60,468 bases of DNA from the NCBI GenBank assembly GCA_021806005.1, contig JAJZDM010000009.1, positions 1-60,468 on the forward strand. Reading direction: 5' to 3'. Numbering within the stretch: the stretch's first letter is position 1; every line of letters begins with the position of its first letter. Positions 25,637 through 34,512 of this stretch are shown here, one piece after another. Both the position numbers and the translations under genes were made by a program. The notes below the pieces were generated by a model, which worked only from the letters and a program-made list of their open reading frames with translations, was not told the origin of the DNA and did not search any database. The DNA comes from Acidobacteriota bacterium. GTDB lineage: Bacteria; Acidobacteriota; Terriglobia; Terriglobales; Acidobacteriaceae.

Positions 25637-25735
25637 GGAAAAGTGAAGATCTCCAGATTTCAACCCTTCCGCACTGCGCTCCTCACTCCGCTCAGGGACC
25701 GCTTCACTGCTACGCGCCAACCAAGCCCTCCGGAT

Positions 25736-26788
25736 CTACTTCAGGTTCGTCAGCGTCGGCTGTACCTGTACCTTCACACCGTTCAAACCAGCCTGATAGG
25801 CAACAATCCGCTTGAGCGTGTCATATGGAATATCCACGGAAGGAAGCACCCGCCCGTTCACCACCAGCATCGGAGCCGCATCGACCCCCGCCGCGCTTGC
25901 CAGAGCCATCGAAGCTTCTACATCCGCCTTCGTCTCCGGCAGCACCGCGCAGGCGTTCACGCTCTTCGGATCGGCCCCAGCCTGCGTAATCGCCGCATTC
26001 AGCCCCTTCTCCAGTGTCGCCACCGTAAACTGGCTCTGGCGGCTGAACACGCCATGCATGTAGACAAAAAAAGCCGCATCTCCCTTCGCCTTGCGCACAC
26101 ACACCCCATCTTCGGCAGCGAGCAAGGCATACGGGCTTCCATCGGCGGGCAGATTCTCGAACACCAGGCGGATCTGGGGAATCTCCGCAACCAGCTTGTC
26201 GATCTCGTCCTGCAGCGTCCTGGCCCTGCCATTCAAAAGATCCGAGAACTCCACAAGCATCAGTCCGTTGCCCGCAGCTCCCTCGGCCGGTCCGTGCGCC
26301 TGCTGCAGCAGCAGGGCCTGGCGGGCATCATAGGGATGCGCCCCAAAATCCGTCACCCCCCCTGAGATTGCGTGCTTGCCGTCCGGGGTTACAAAAAACT
26401 CGCTGCGGCCTATCTTCCCCGGCTGATTCTTGTTGGCGGTAAACACCACCACCCGCGCCACACCCGGAGCCGGAGTCTTCAGGATCGCGGCCACGCTCCA
26501 CGTCTGATCAGGATCATAGCCCCACACAACCTTCAGAAAGGCGTTCACCTCGTCAACTGTGGGGGTAGTGGCCGTAAAGTTCTTCAGATTCACCGGAGGA
26601 AACGGGTTTGTTGGGGTCGAATGCGGCGCCGGCGCCTGTGGTTCCGCAACCTGTTGCGCCTCGGTGGTCGCCGGCGACGCCACCGCTGATGAGGGCTTCT
26701 GATACCACGCCGAAGAGGGCGCCTGCGCCCACCCTGAAGCTCCCGCGGTAACCATCATCAATCCCAGCGCCCATACCATCTTCTTCAT
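25736..26788 (-). CDS. Exported DsbA/thioredoxin-fold protein without CxxC
   Basis: The ATG at 26788 has AAGGAG seven bases upstream and starts a signal peptide (MKKMVWALGLMMVTAGASGW). After a Pro/Gln-rich linker (about 25-70) come a small alpha/beta domain (about 75-155) and a DsbA-like thioredoxin fold (about 175-350). In DsbA the strand VEFSD is followed by the CPxC active site. Here it reads VEFSDLLNGRAR, with no cysteine. The family's cis-Pro segment remains as 'APMLVVNGRVLPSVD'. Two lone cysteines (VCVRKAKG and NACAVLP) occur elsewhere. The protein therefore is not a thiol oxidoreductase of the usual kind; it may be a chaperone or a binding protein. An earlier ATG at 26809 is possible. 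Confidence 0.85.
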   Translation of the reverse strand: MKKMVWALGLMMVTAGASGWAQAPSSAWYQKPSSAVASPATTEAQQVAEPQAPAPHSTPTNPFPPVNLKNFTATTPTVDEVNAFLKVVWGYDPDQTWSVAAILKTPAPGVARVVVFTANKNQPGKIGRSEFFVTPDGKHAISGGVTDFGAHPYDARQALLLQQAHGPAEGAAGNGLMLVEFSDLLNGRARTLQDEIDKLVAEIPQIRLVFENLPADGSPYALLAAEDGVCVRKAKGDAAFFVYMHGVFSRQSQFTVATLEKGLNAAITQAGADPKSVNACAVLPETKADVEASMALASAAGVDAAPMLVVNGRVLPSVDIPYDTLKRIVAYQAGLNGVKVQVQPTLTNLK

Positions 26789-26879
26789 GCCCTGCTCCTT
26801 GTTCATCATCGAACCCCTCTTCACAGTGATCGTCTCCTCCTGACTGCAACTCCGGACCGAAGTCAGCCTGCAACCCTCA

Positions 26880-28631
26880 TCAAACTTCCCGTCTGGCGGC
26901 AATCGGAAACCTTCTTCCCATGCCAAACGACTTCCTTGAAACCTTCAATACCGGCGCCGCCTGCTGCCGCTTGTACTCGCTCAACTCCACCAGCCGGATC
27001 ACCCTTCGCACCAGTTCCAGATCCACACCCTGACTCCGGGCTATCTCCTCTGCGGATCTGTAGTCCTCAATGTACGCCTTCAACATCGGATCCAGCAGAT
27101 CGTAGGGTGGCAGCGAGTCCGTATCCTTCTGTCCCGGCCTCAGCTCCGCTGAGGGCGGCTTGGTCAGTGTATCCTCTGGAATCACTTCGCGCTCGCGATT
27201 CAGCCACCGGCTCAATGCATAAACCTCTGTCTTGTACAGATCCCCTATCACCGCCAGCGCACCCACCATGTCGCCGTACAACGTGCAATATCCGCAGGCC
27301 ATCTCGCTCTTGTTGCCCGTGGTGAGCACCAGGGCGCCGGTCTTGTTGGAGAGCGCCATCAGTAGACTGCCGCGAATCCTCGGCTGCAAGTTCTCCTCAG
27401 CCAGGCCAAAGCCCGGCTGCACCCCGGCCGAGTGATACACCGGCTCCAGCGATCCCAGAAACCGCTCATAGATCTCCCGGATAGGAACCACCGTAAAGCC
27501 AATTCCCAGACTCTTCGCCAGCTTTTCGGCATCCTCGATCGAACCGGCGGAGGAGAACTCGCTCGGCATGCCCACGCCCTGCACCTGCTCTGCGCCCAGA
27601 GCCGCAACGGCGATCGCCGCCACCAGCGCCGAATCGATTCCACCGCTCAATCCCACAATCGCCTTGCGGAATCCGCACTTGTGAAGGTAGTCGCGCGTCC
27701 CCAGAACCAGCGCCTTCCAGATACTGGCAATGTGGTCTTCACCCTCACTCCCTCGCCAACTCTCCGGCGCCTCCTTGTCCTGCAGCCGGTCCCCTGGCCC
27801 GGCGGGCACGCCTCGACTCGCCGCAACCTCGCTCTCGGTCTCGATCAACAGAAGATCCTCTTCAAAGCTGCGCGCCTCGGCAAATACCTCTCCGTTCGGT
27901 CCGGCGGCAAACGACGCTCCATCAAAGATCAGGCTGTCGTTCGCCCCCACTTGATTCACCATCACCACCGTGGCTCTATGCCTCCGGGCCAGCGCTCCAA
28001 TCATCCGCTGCCGCAGCTCCAGCTTCCCGTGCCAGAACGGCGAAGCGGAGATGTTCAGAATCAGCCGGTGCCCGCTCAGCGGCTGTGGCAATACCTCCCA
28101 CTGCCGCATCAACTCTTCGATCGGGTCTACCGGATACATCTGCCGCGGCCAGAAGAGCTTGTCGTTCCACGCATCCTCGCAGACCGTAATCGCCACGGCC
28201 TGGCCCTTTACCACCGCCAGCATCTGCTTTCTGGCCGGCTCAAAGTAGCGCTGCTCATCGAAGACGTCATAGAAGGGAAGCAGCATCTTCTGCTGCACAA
28301 ACCGGATCTCGCCGTCCTCCAGCAGCGCAGCCACGTTCCGCACCCGCTTGCCGGAAACACTCTCGCAACGCATCGGCGATCCACACAGCACCGCCGGCCG
28401 GCCAGGGCCCTTCGTCAACACCGCCAGCTCCGCCAGCGTCTCTTCGGAGCGTTGCACAAACACTTCTTTTTCCAGCAGATCCGCCGGAGGATAACCACAG
28501 GTCGCCAGCTCCGGAAAGACCACCAGCGCAGCCCCTTCCGTCGCCGCCTGCTCGACGAACCCCTTGATCTTCTTCAGATTCCCTGAGAAGTCTCCAACCG
28601 TTGGATTAATCTGCGCCAGCGCGATCCGCAC
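26880..28631 (-). CDS. nadE: Glutamine-dependent NAD+ synthetase
   Basis: The 583-aa protein joins a nitrilase-fold glutaminase and an NAD synthase. The first has Glu in VFPELATCGYPP (about 41), Lys in QQKMLLPFYDVFDE (about 114) and the nucleophile Cys in VAITVCEDAW (about 150). The second has the PP-loop GLSGGIDSALVAA (about 310) and the LTTGNKSE and YCTLYGDMVGA segments (about 425-450). It makes NAD+ from deamido-NAD+ using glutamine as the ammonia source, in the cytoplasm. Translation starts with a GTG at 28631, which gives the conserved MRIALAQINPTVGDF. Size is typical. It lies 162 bases downstream of the sugar transferase on the same strand. Confidence 0.96.
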   Translation of the reverse strand: MRIALAQINPTVGDFSGNLKKIKGFVEQAATEGAALVVFPELATCGYPPADLLEKEVFVQRSEETLAELAVLTKGPGRPAVLCGSPMRCESVSGKRVRNVAALLEDGEIRFVQQKMLLPFYDVFDEQRYFEPARKQMLAVVKGQAVAITVCEDAWNDKLFWPRQMYPVDPIEELMRQWEVLPQPLSGHRLILNISASPFWHGKLELRQRMIGALARRHRATVVMVNQVGANDSLIFDGASFAAGPNGEVFAEARSFEEDLLLIETESEVAASRGVPAGPGDRLQDKEAPESWRGSEGEDHIASIWKALVLGTRDYLHKCGFRKAIVGLSGGIDSALVAAIAVAALGAEQVQGVGMPSEFSSAGSIEDAEKLAKSLGIGFTVVPIREIYERFLGSLEPVYHSAGVQPGFGLAEENLQPRIRGSLLMALSNKTGALVLTTGNKSEMACGYCTLYGDMVGALAVIGDLYKTEVYALSRWLNREREVIPEDTLTKPPSAELRPGQKDTDSLPPYDLLDPMLKAYIEDYRSAEEIARSQGVDLELVRRVIRLVELSEYKRQQAAPVLKVSRKSFGMGRRFPIAARREV

Positions 28632-28793
28632 CCATACAGTCTAGTGCAGTTCCATAGGATCGTCCCCGTGGCGGATCTCGGCCGCGCCGTTTTCTTGAGG
28701 AAAACAGCCTCGCCCGATGCCCCACTCGCCAGACGCAAACTACCCAGGTGCATTCGAATCTCGTCTGGAACTCGCCTGAACGTCACCCGGATC

Positions 28794-30302
28794 TCAGGAA
28801 CCGGTTCCACTCAGCACCACACCCACCGTACGGGCCAGAATGCGCAGATCCAGCACCAGGTTCCAGTTCTCCACATAGGCCGTGTCTAGTGAGATGTAGC
28901 TGTCAAAGGACGGATCCTGGCGCGCCTCTACCTGCCACAATCCGGTGATCCCGGGCAGCACATCCAGTCGGCGCAGGTGGCTCAGGTCGTACTTCTCCAC
29001 CTCCGCGGCCAGCGGTGGCCTGGGGCCCACCAGACTCATGTCTCCGATTAATACATTGAAGAACTGCGGCAGTTCATCCAGTGAGTACTTGCGCAGCCAC
29101 GCCCCCACCCGCGTGATCCGCGGATCGTTGCTGATCTTGAACAGGATTCCGTCGCGTTCATTCTTATCCGCCAGATCCTGTTTTAGCTGGTCCGCATTGG
29201 CCACCATCGTACGGAACTTCAAGCAGGTGAACGTCCGCCCCTTTCGTCCGATGCGCACCGCTCGGTAGAAGACCGGGCCAGAAGAGTCCAGTCGAATCAG
29301 TACGGCGATTACCGCCATGAACGGAAGGATCACCACCAGCGCCAGTAGAGACAGAAAGACATCCAGACCGCGCTTCAGCAGAAAAGCGCCACGGGGAAAC
29401 TGCCGCTGGTGCAGAGGAATCGTCGGAAACTGCCCGATAAACTCTACCGGAGCATTCCAGGCCAGCCCGTCATAGAGGTCCGGCACCACCCGCACCTCGA
29501 TGCCATGCACGCGCGCCTCCTCCACCACCGAGATCACCGTCTGCTTCTCCGCCGGCGTTGAGAAGTAGATCTCATCCACAAACAGCGACCGCGCCAGCGA
29601 GACGCAGCTTTGGATGTTCCCGATCGACTGCGCGTTCTCCGGTTCTTCCGCCTCCTCGTCCAGAGAGATGAACCCCATGAACCGGAAGCCCATATGGGGC
29701 AGCGCCTGCAGGTGGTTGCGCAGCGCCTGCGCCACGCGCCCGTTGCCTACAATAAGCACATTTCTGGTCTCCCGCCCTTGCAGGAACCTCCGCTGCATCA
29801 TCTTGCGCTCAATGGCCCGCCGCACCATCAGTAGCGCCAGCGTGATAAAGATCGTCAGCGCCACCACCACCCGCGAGACGGCGTACTCCTTCATCACGTA
29901 CAACGTGCCGCAGAACATCAGGCCAGAGGTCAGGGTCGCCTGTGCCGTAAGCCGCTGTTCATTCAATCCGCTGCGCACATCCGGCGGCCGGTACAGTCCG
30001 TAGATCCTGGCAAACACCACAAGGTACACGCTGAAAACCAGCAGATACACGATGGAAACCAGCGGAGCGGCGGCCTCCAGATGTCTCAAAACCGGATCGG
30101 CCGTCGGCTGCACCACGGGATTCAGGTGGACTCGGAACGCGATGAACCCCGCCAGCAACGCGCTCAGAAAGTCCTGCATCGCCCAGACCAGAATGGCAAT
30201 CGATGGCCGCGCGAACATCCGCCCGCGCTCTTGCGCTCTAGCCATATGCCGCTGCTGGCTCGAGACGGTCGCTTGCTTCAGATGATCAAGAGTCCCCATC
30301 AT
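28794..30302 (-). CDS. Undecaprenyl-phosphate sugar phosphotransferase (WcaJ/EpsE-type)
   Basis: This 502-aa membrane protein has four to five N-terminal helices (about 30-160), a CoA-binding-like Rossmann domain with VLIVGNGRVAQALRNHL (about 185-205), another helix (about 325-350, LFLSLLALVVILPF area), and the C-terminal catalytic domain of polyprenyl glycosylphosphotransferases. The latter contains TFTCLKFRTMVANAD, RITRVGAWLRKYSLDELPQ (in two parts) and MSLVGPRPPL, then ITGLWQVEARQDPSF. It starts the lipid-linked synthesis of an exopolysaccharide or O-antigen by loading the first sugar phosphate on undecaprenyl phosphate. No glycosyltransferase or export gene is adjacent, so it acts with genes elsewhere. 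Its upstream region (30303-30538) is AT-rich and probably contains the promoter. Confidence 0.93.
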   Translation of the reverse strand: MMGTLDHLKQATVSSQQRHMARAQERGRMFARPSIAILVWAMQDFLSALLAGFIAFRVHLNPVVQPTADPVLRHLEAAAPLVSIVYLLVFSVYLVVFARIYGLYRPPDVRSGLNEQRLTAQATLTSGLMFCGTLYVMKEYAVSRVVVALTIFITLALLMVRRAIERKMMQRRFLQGRETRNVLIVGNGRVAQALRNHLQALPHMGFRFMGFISLDEEAEEPENAQSIGNIQSCVSLARSLFVDEIYFSTPAEKQTVISVVEEARVHGIEVRVVPDLYDGLAWNAPVEFIGQFPTIPLHQRQFPRGAFLLKRGLDVFLSLLALVVILPFMAVIAVLIRLDSSGPVFYRAVRIGRKGRTFTCLKFRTMVANADQLKQDLADKNERDGILFKISNDPRITRVGAWLRKYSLDELPQFFNVLIGDMSLVGPRPPLAAEVEKYDLSHLRRLDVLPGITGLWQVEARQDPSFDSYISLDTAYVENWNLVLDLRILARTVGVVLSGTGS

Positions 30303-30538
30303 GCGTCCCCGCAGTGCTGATCCTTTTTCCCAGGCCGCTGGTCACGCCATACCCTCATGGCAGAAATGGTTATTTAAGCTCTAGTTTACTTCTTGTATAT
30401 CATCCCTATCACTACGGTTTAGAGAAATTATTACTTGGGTGGCAAAGCAGTAATTCTAAAGGTTCACGTTATGCAAAAATCAGCACTTAAGGCGCTAGAC
30501 TTGGCCGTTAGTATCCAGCCTCTTCTCGGACCAGCACT
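30303..30538 (-). promoter_or_regulatory. AT-rich intergenic region upstream of the sugar transferase
   Basis: These 236 bases stand out as AT-rich (30355-30500) in a GC-rich window. They lie between the MlaF-like stop and the sugar transferase start, both on the minus strand, so they should hold the latter's promoter. I do not see a confident -35/-10 pair. Confidence 0.4.
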
Positions 30539-31645
30539 CTAGAGCGGCACTACCAGTTCGTCTTTGGAAAAGAACTCCCGCAGCACCGGGTCCTGGCTGG
30601 CTCGCATCTCCTCCGTGGTGCCAAAGAACCGCACCCCGCCGTCATGCAGGAAAACCAGCCGGTCCGCCAGCCTCTCGGCAAAGCGCATGTCATGGGTTAC
30701 TACGATACTGGTCAGATGCAACTGCATCTTGAGCCGTTGGATCAGGCTCCCCAGCAGATGTCCCATCAAAGGATCCACCATCGTCGTGGGCTCGTCGTAC
30801 AGCACTGCAGAGGGCTGCGCCGCAAGGGCCCGCGCAATCGCCACACTCCGCTTCATCCCCGTCGAAAGCTCCGCGGGCAACTGGCTGTCCATCCCCGCCA
30901 TCCCGACCATCTCCAGTAAACCCTTCACCACCTGCAGGATCTGGTCCTCCTGCATATCTCCCCGCTCCCGCAGGGGAAAGGCCACATTCTCCCCCACCGA
31001 AATTGAGTCGAACAGTGCTCCATTCTGAAAGACCATCGTCACCTTGCGCCGGACATCCTGCATCTCCCGTTCGCTCAAGCCGCCGATCTCCTGGCCAGCC
31101 ACCCTCACCGTTCCACGGTCCACCTTCAGAAAGCCCATCAGGATCTGCAGCGACACGGACTTCCCGACCCCGCTCCGCCCAAAGATGCACAGCGTCTCAC
31201 CCGGCTTCACATAGAAGCTCACATCCCTCAACACCACCGTATCGCCAAATGACTTGCTGACATGTTCGAAGGAGATGAACGGGGCGATCTCTTCCGTTGT
31301 CTTCTGCGCAGCTCCATTGGAACTGTCAGCCCGCAACGATGTCTCGGCCGCAACCGCCGCCTCCTCCTCCAGATTCGCTTGCGCCGCCTCCGCGATGAAC
31401 TCCTCTACCACCGGAGCAACATCCGCCGAAACATCCTCGATCAGCGGCTTCTCAATCTGCTCCTGATCCCCACCAGGCTCCTCCGCTCCCGTCTGTCGTT
31501 GCACCGCAGCGCTCTCCGAACCCGATCGCGAAGCCCCCGCTACAGAGACTGAGGATCCGGCGGGCTCGGAGGGCTTGGAAGGCTCACTGAGCCGGGAAGA
31601 CTCTCGGGGTCTGGAAGGATCAGAACGCTGCTCCGGTTCACTCAT
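30539..31645 (-). CDS. MlaF-like ABC ATPase with a 120-residue N-terminal extension
   Basis: Residues 123-368 are a complete ATPase of the Mla/Mce lipid-transport type. They have Walker A GRSGVGKS (about 157), Q-loop MVFQNGALFDSISVGENV, signature LSTGMKRSVAIARAL with the ST-G-M-K variant typical of MlaF, Walker B VLYDEPTTMVDP and the switch VVTHD. Residues 1-120 are low-complexity: first SRPRESSRLSEPSKPSEPAG-type repeats, then a Glu/Ala-rich acidic stretch. MlaF drives phospholipid movement between the membranes. The matching permease (mlaE) and MCE protein are not adjacent. The start at 31645 was chosen because the open frame upstream is not protein-like. It lies 98 bases behind mobA. Confidence 0.9.
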   Translation of the reverse strand: MSEPEQRSDPSRPRESSRLSEPSKPSEPAGSSVSVAGASRSGSESAAVQRQTGAEEPGGDQEQIEKPLIEDVSADVAPVVEEFIAEAAQANLEEEAAVAAETSLRADSSNGAAQKTTEEIAPFISFEHVSKSFGDTVVLRDVSFYVKPGETLCIFGRSGVGKSVSLQILMGFLKVDRGTVRVAGQEIGGLSEREMQDVRRKVTMVFQNGALFDSISVGENVAFPLRERGDMQEDQILQVVKGLLEMVGMAGMDSQLPAELSTGMKRSVAIARALAAQPSAVLYDEPTTMVDPLMGHLLGSLIQRLKMQLHLTSIVVTHDMRFAERLADRLVFLHDGGVRFFGTTEEMRASQDPVLREFFSKDELVVPL

Positions 31646-31743
31646 CGCGGTACTTCCTATGATGCACGCTATTGCTCCCTTGCATCCCCGCAAAATTCCA
31701 CAGCCCGCACCTGCGCTGGTCCCCTGCGACTCCTGCTTTGCTG

Positions 31744-32382
31744 TCACCCCTCCCCGCTCGCCCAACGCTCTGCATCGGCCAACTCCTCGGGGGTGTTGAG
31801 GTTCGCAAACCATCGCGAGACAATCTTCCGCTGCGTCTCTCCTGCCAACTCCTGCACGTCGCACACCCACACTCGCCCGCCACCGGCAATCTGCAACAGA
31901 TCCTCCAGTCTGCGCAGCCCCTGGTCCAAACCCGCCGACAATCTCTCCCTGCACTCAGCCCGGACCATGCAAAACGCCGGTTGACTCTGGCCGCAGCGGA
32001 GATAACTCACGGTCAGTCCCTGCCCGGCCAGCACGGCCTCACACCACCGCCGCAGCAGATGCGCCGGAACCAGTGGAGCATCCACCGGCAGAAACATCGT
32101 CCACGGCTGGCGAGCTGCGCCCAGGCCAGCCTCGATCCCCGCCGCCGGCCCCACCTCCAGCCTCAACTCAGGAACCACGGGCGCAAACTCCGCCAGGTCT
32201 GCACGATTGCCGGCGATCCCCACCTCCGCGCAGAACCCGCTCAGCTTCTCCACAGCCAGTTCCACCATCGGTCTGCCCCGGAATCGCAGGCGCGCCTTGT
32301 CCTCTCCCATTCGAGCGCTCTTCCCCCCGGCCAGCACAAACCCCTGCACCGGCAAAGGACCCGCAGGCAGCGCCAGGGCCAT
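31744..32382 (-). CDS. mobA: MobA-like molybdenum cofactor nucleotidyltransferase
   Basis: The 212-aa protein has the nucleotidyltransferase signature VLAGGKSARMGEDKA near its start (about 16-30), a G-P-A-A-G-I-E-A-G-L segment (about 80-90) and 'MFLPVDAPLV' (about 97-106), where MobA usually has CDxP. It ends with 'RWFANLNTPEELADAER', matching the conserved FxNxNTPEDL end. MobA attaches GMP to molybdopterin. The catalytic 'P-x-D-x-P' reads PVDAPLV, which fits. The ATG at 32382 overlaps the stop of the M20 peptidase gene (TGATG), so the two are coupled. No other molybdenum gene is near. Confidence 0.88.
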   Translation of the reverse strand: MALALPAGPLPVQGFVLAGGKSARMGEDKARLRFRGRPMVELAVEKLSGFCAEVGIAGNRADLAEFAPVVPELRLEVGPAAGIEAGLGAARQPWTMFLPVDAPLVPAHLLRRWCEAVLAGQGLTVSYLRCGQSQPAFCMVRAECRERLSAGLDQGLRRLEDLLQIAGGGRVWVCDVQELAGETQRKIVSRWFANLNTPEELADAERWASGEG

Positions 32383-33821
32383 CAACTCCCCGCCTTGGCC
32401 GGCTCTCCCACCTTGTCCAGGAAACGCACAATCGACTCGATCCCGCGGTGGAAGTTGGCCAGATGAAACTTCTCGTTGGGCGCGTGCAGGTTGTCATCCG
32501 GAAGCCCAAAGCCCATCAGCACCGTCGGCGTCTCCAACTCGCGCACAAAGTCTCCCACGATCGGAATCGACCCTCCCCCGCGGACAAAGACCGTCGGCTT
32601 GCCGAACACCTCGGCCATCGCCTCGGTCGCCGCATGCACGTACTGATTGTCCGTACTCACCACAATCGGATCGCCGGAGTGAATCAGCGTTGCCTTCACC
32701 TGAATCCCTCGGGGGCAGATCTGCGCCACAAACCTCTTGTACCGGGCAAAGGTCTCCTCCGGCTTCATCCCCGGAACCAGACGGAAGCTGATCTTCGCCG
32801 TCGCTCTGGCCGGAATCACCGTCTTCGCCCCCACACCGGTAAATCCTCCCACCACCCCATGAACATCCATCGTCGGCCGCGCCCAGGTTCTCTCCAGCAC
32901 AGAGTACCCCTCTTCTCCGGTCAACGCCGTCGAACCCACCTCGTGCCGCCGGTACTCCTCTTCATCAAACGGCAGCGAACCCCACGCCTCCAGCTCCGCC
33001 GGTGTGGGCTCCTCGATCCCGTCATAAAATCCGGGCACCGCGATATGGCCATCCGCGGTCTTCAACTGCGCGATGATCTGCGCCAGCGCCACCAGAGGAT
33101 TCGGAGCCGCCCCTCCATACATCCCCGAGTGCAGATCCGTCGCCGCACCCCTGGCCTCCAACTCCGTATAGATCATGCCACGCAGGCCCACGGTCAGGGT
33201 CGGAAGCTCCGGCGCAAACATCTCCGTATCGCTCACCAGAGCCACATCGGCCTTCAACTGCTCGCCATGCTCCCGTACAAATGCGGCGATTCCCTCGCCA
33301 CCCACCTCCTCCTCGCCCTCCACAATCACCCGTACGTTCACCGGCAGCCTTCCATCGGCCTTCAACAGAGACTCCAGGGCCTTAACCTGCATCCACATCT
33401 GACCCTTGTCATCTACTGCGCCCCGCGCATAGATGTTCCCATCCCGCTCGGTCGGCTCAAACGGCGGCGACTTCCACTCCTCCAGCGGCTCAGCCGGCTG
33501 CACGTCATAGTGCCCGTACAGCAGCACCGTCGGACGGGCGCTCCCATCCGGCAGCGGCTCGGCACGCAGCCACTCCGCATAGACCAGCGGATGCCCCTGA
33601 TGTCCCGGCCTGCCCTGCGACGCCTCCGTGCTGGTCTCGATCAGCCGCACCTGCTCCATCCCCGCCGAGCGCAACCCGGCCGCCACAAACTCCGCTGCCC
33701 GGCGCACGTCCCCCACATGCTCCGGCGCCGTTGAAACCGATGGAATCCTCAACAGATCCTTCAACTCACTGACAAACCGCTGCCCCTGCTCCCGCGCGTA
33801 CCCAACCGCCGTCTCACTCAT
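32382..33821 (-). CDS. M20-family dipeptidase/carboxypeptidase
   Basis: The 479-aa protein has the M20 di-zinc layout: H-x-D in LYGHYDVQPAEP (about 95), the bridging Asp in YARGAVDDKGQMW (about 130), the catalytic Glu pair in VIVEGEEEVGGEG (about 160), and a lid domain around 'VRGGGSIPIVGDF' region near the C-terminus (about 415). The final metal His lies in GLPDDNLHAPNEKF. It matches the DUG1/CNDP-type dipeptidases of about 450-480 residues. It would hydrolyse small peptides in the cytoplasm. The ATG at 33821 follows a purine-rich AAAGGAAAAG. The stop overlaps the mobA start. Confidence 0.94.
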   Translation of the reverse strand: MSETAVGYAREQGQRFVSELKDLLRIPSVSTAPEHVGDVRRAAEFVAAGLRSAGMEQVRLIETSTEASQGRPGHQGHPLVYAEWLRAEPLPDGSARPTVLLYGHYDVQPAEPLEEWKSPPFEPTERDGNIYARGAVDDKGQMWMQVKALESLLKADGRLPVNVRVIVEGEEEVGGEGIAAFVREHGEQLKADVALVSDTEMFAPELPTLTVGLRGMIYTELEARGAATDLHSGMYGGAAPNPLVALAQIIAQLKTADGHIAVPGFYDGIEEPTPAELEAWGSLPFDEEEYRRHEVGSTALTGEEGYSVLERTWARPTMDVHGVVGGFTGVGAKTVIPARATAKISFRLVPGMKPEETFARYKRFVAQICPRGIQVKATLIHSGDPIVVSTDNQYVHAATEAMAEVFGKPTVFVRGGGSIPIVGDFVRELETPTVLMGFGLPDDNLHAPNEKFHLANFHRGIESIVRFLDKVGEPAKAGS

Positions 33822-34011
33822 CGATCTTTTCCTTTCCCTTGCCGGCCTGCACCTTGTACGCTCTCTGCAGGCCACTTCCTTCCCACCAAGCTGATCTCCG
33901 CTGCTGGATCTCCGCCGCGTGGGTCGCCCACTCAGCATAGTCTCCTCGCCGGTTCGCAGCCACCCCGCCTGCACCGCCGCCGCGCCAGAACGAATCCACC
34001 TCCGGCAACAC
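33814..34011 (-). CDS. Possible small protein overlapping the peptidase start
   Basis: A 65-codon frame starts with GTG at 34011 and ends eight bases inside the M20 gene. The middle, DYAEWATHAAEIQQRRSAWW, looks like genuine helical protein and has reasonable codon use. It might be translated ahead of the peptidase and coupled to it. No ribosome binding site is clear and I know no family for it. Confidence 0.35.
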   Translation of the reverse strand: MLPEVDSFWRGGGAGGVAANRRGDYAEWATHAAEIQQRRSAWWEGSGLQRAYKVQAGKGKEKIDE

Positions 34012-34058
34012 AATCCGGCATCCAGTAATCCTGCATTTCGTTTAAGATGGAAGCAAGG

Positions 34059-34412
34059 ATGCATCTGCGTAACCGCCATATCGCTTGCCTGCTCCTCCTG
34101 CTCTCTTCGCTGAGCGCCGGCGAGGGTTCGCAACCGGCGCTCCTGGCGCGCTGGGGCAGCTCTCAGGCACGCTTCCTGCGCCGCACGGATCTCACCCTCG
34201 GCGGCCGCTATATCTGCAGTCTGCTCATTCAGATGCGGAGCACCGCCGCCGTAGCGCTCTCCTCGCCGCTGGCCCGCAGCGCCAGCTCGCTTCCCAGGGA
34301 ATCCATGGCGCTCGCTCCGGCCCACCGCGAGCTTCAGTCTGCTGCCTGGGCCATGTATCCTCCCGCCCAGCAGTCCGCCGCGCTGGAGGCCGTCACCTCC
34401 CGCCGGGCCTGA
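34059..34412 (+). CDS. Possible small secreted protein ahead of secA
   Basis: A 117-codon frame begins MHLRNRHIACLLLLLSSLSA, a good signal peptide, 100 bases ahead of secA. The rest is rich in Ala, Ser, Leu and Arg with no recognised domain. An ATG four codons upstream (34047) is also in frame. The signal-like start and its position favour a real gene, but composition alone could create it in GC-rich DNA. Confidence 0.4.
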   Translation: MHLRNRHIACLLLLLSSLSAGEGSQPALLARWGSSQARFLRRTDLTLGGRYICSLLIQMRSTAAVALSSPLARSASSLPRESMALAPAHRELQSAAWAMYPPAQQSAALEAVTSRRA

Positions 34413-34512
34413 ACCCGTCCGAGCCAGACTCGCACGATCCTGCCTCCCCGGTCCTCCCGTTCGCTACTCCTCTTCCGCGCCGCAGCGCGCCACCTGCAAA
34501 GGATTCCTTCCC

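Noticed and set aside
32073-33734. 553-codon open frame antisense to the M20 peptidase
   Set aside because: It is dominated by Arg, His, Pro and Leu and lacks any domain; the opposite strand has a complete, motif-bearing gene.
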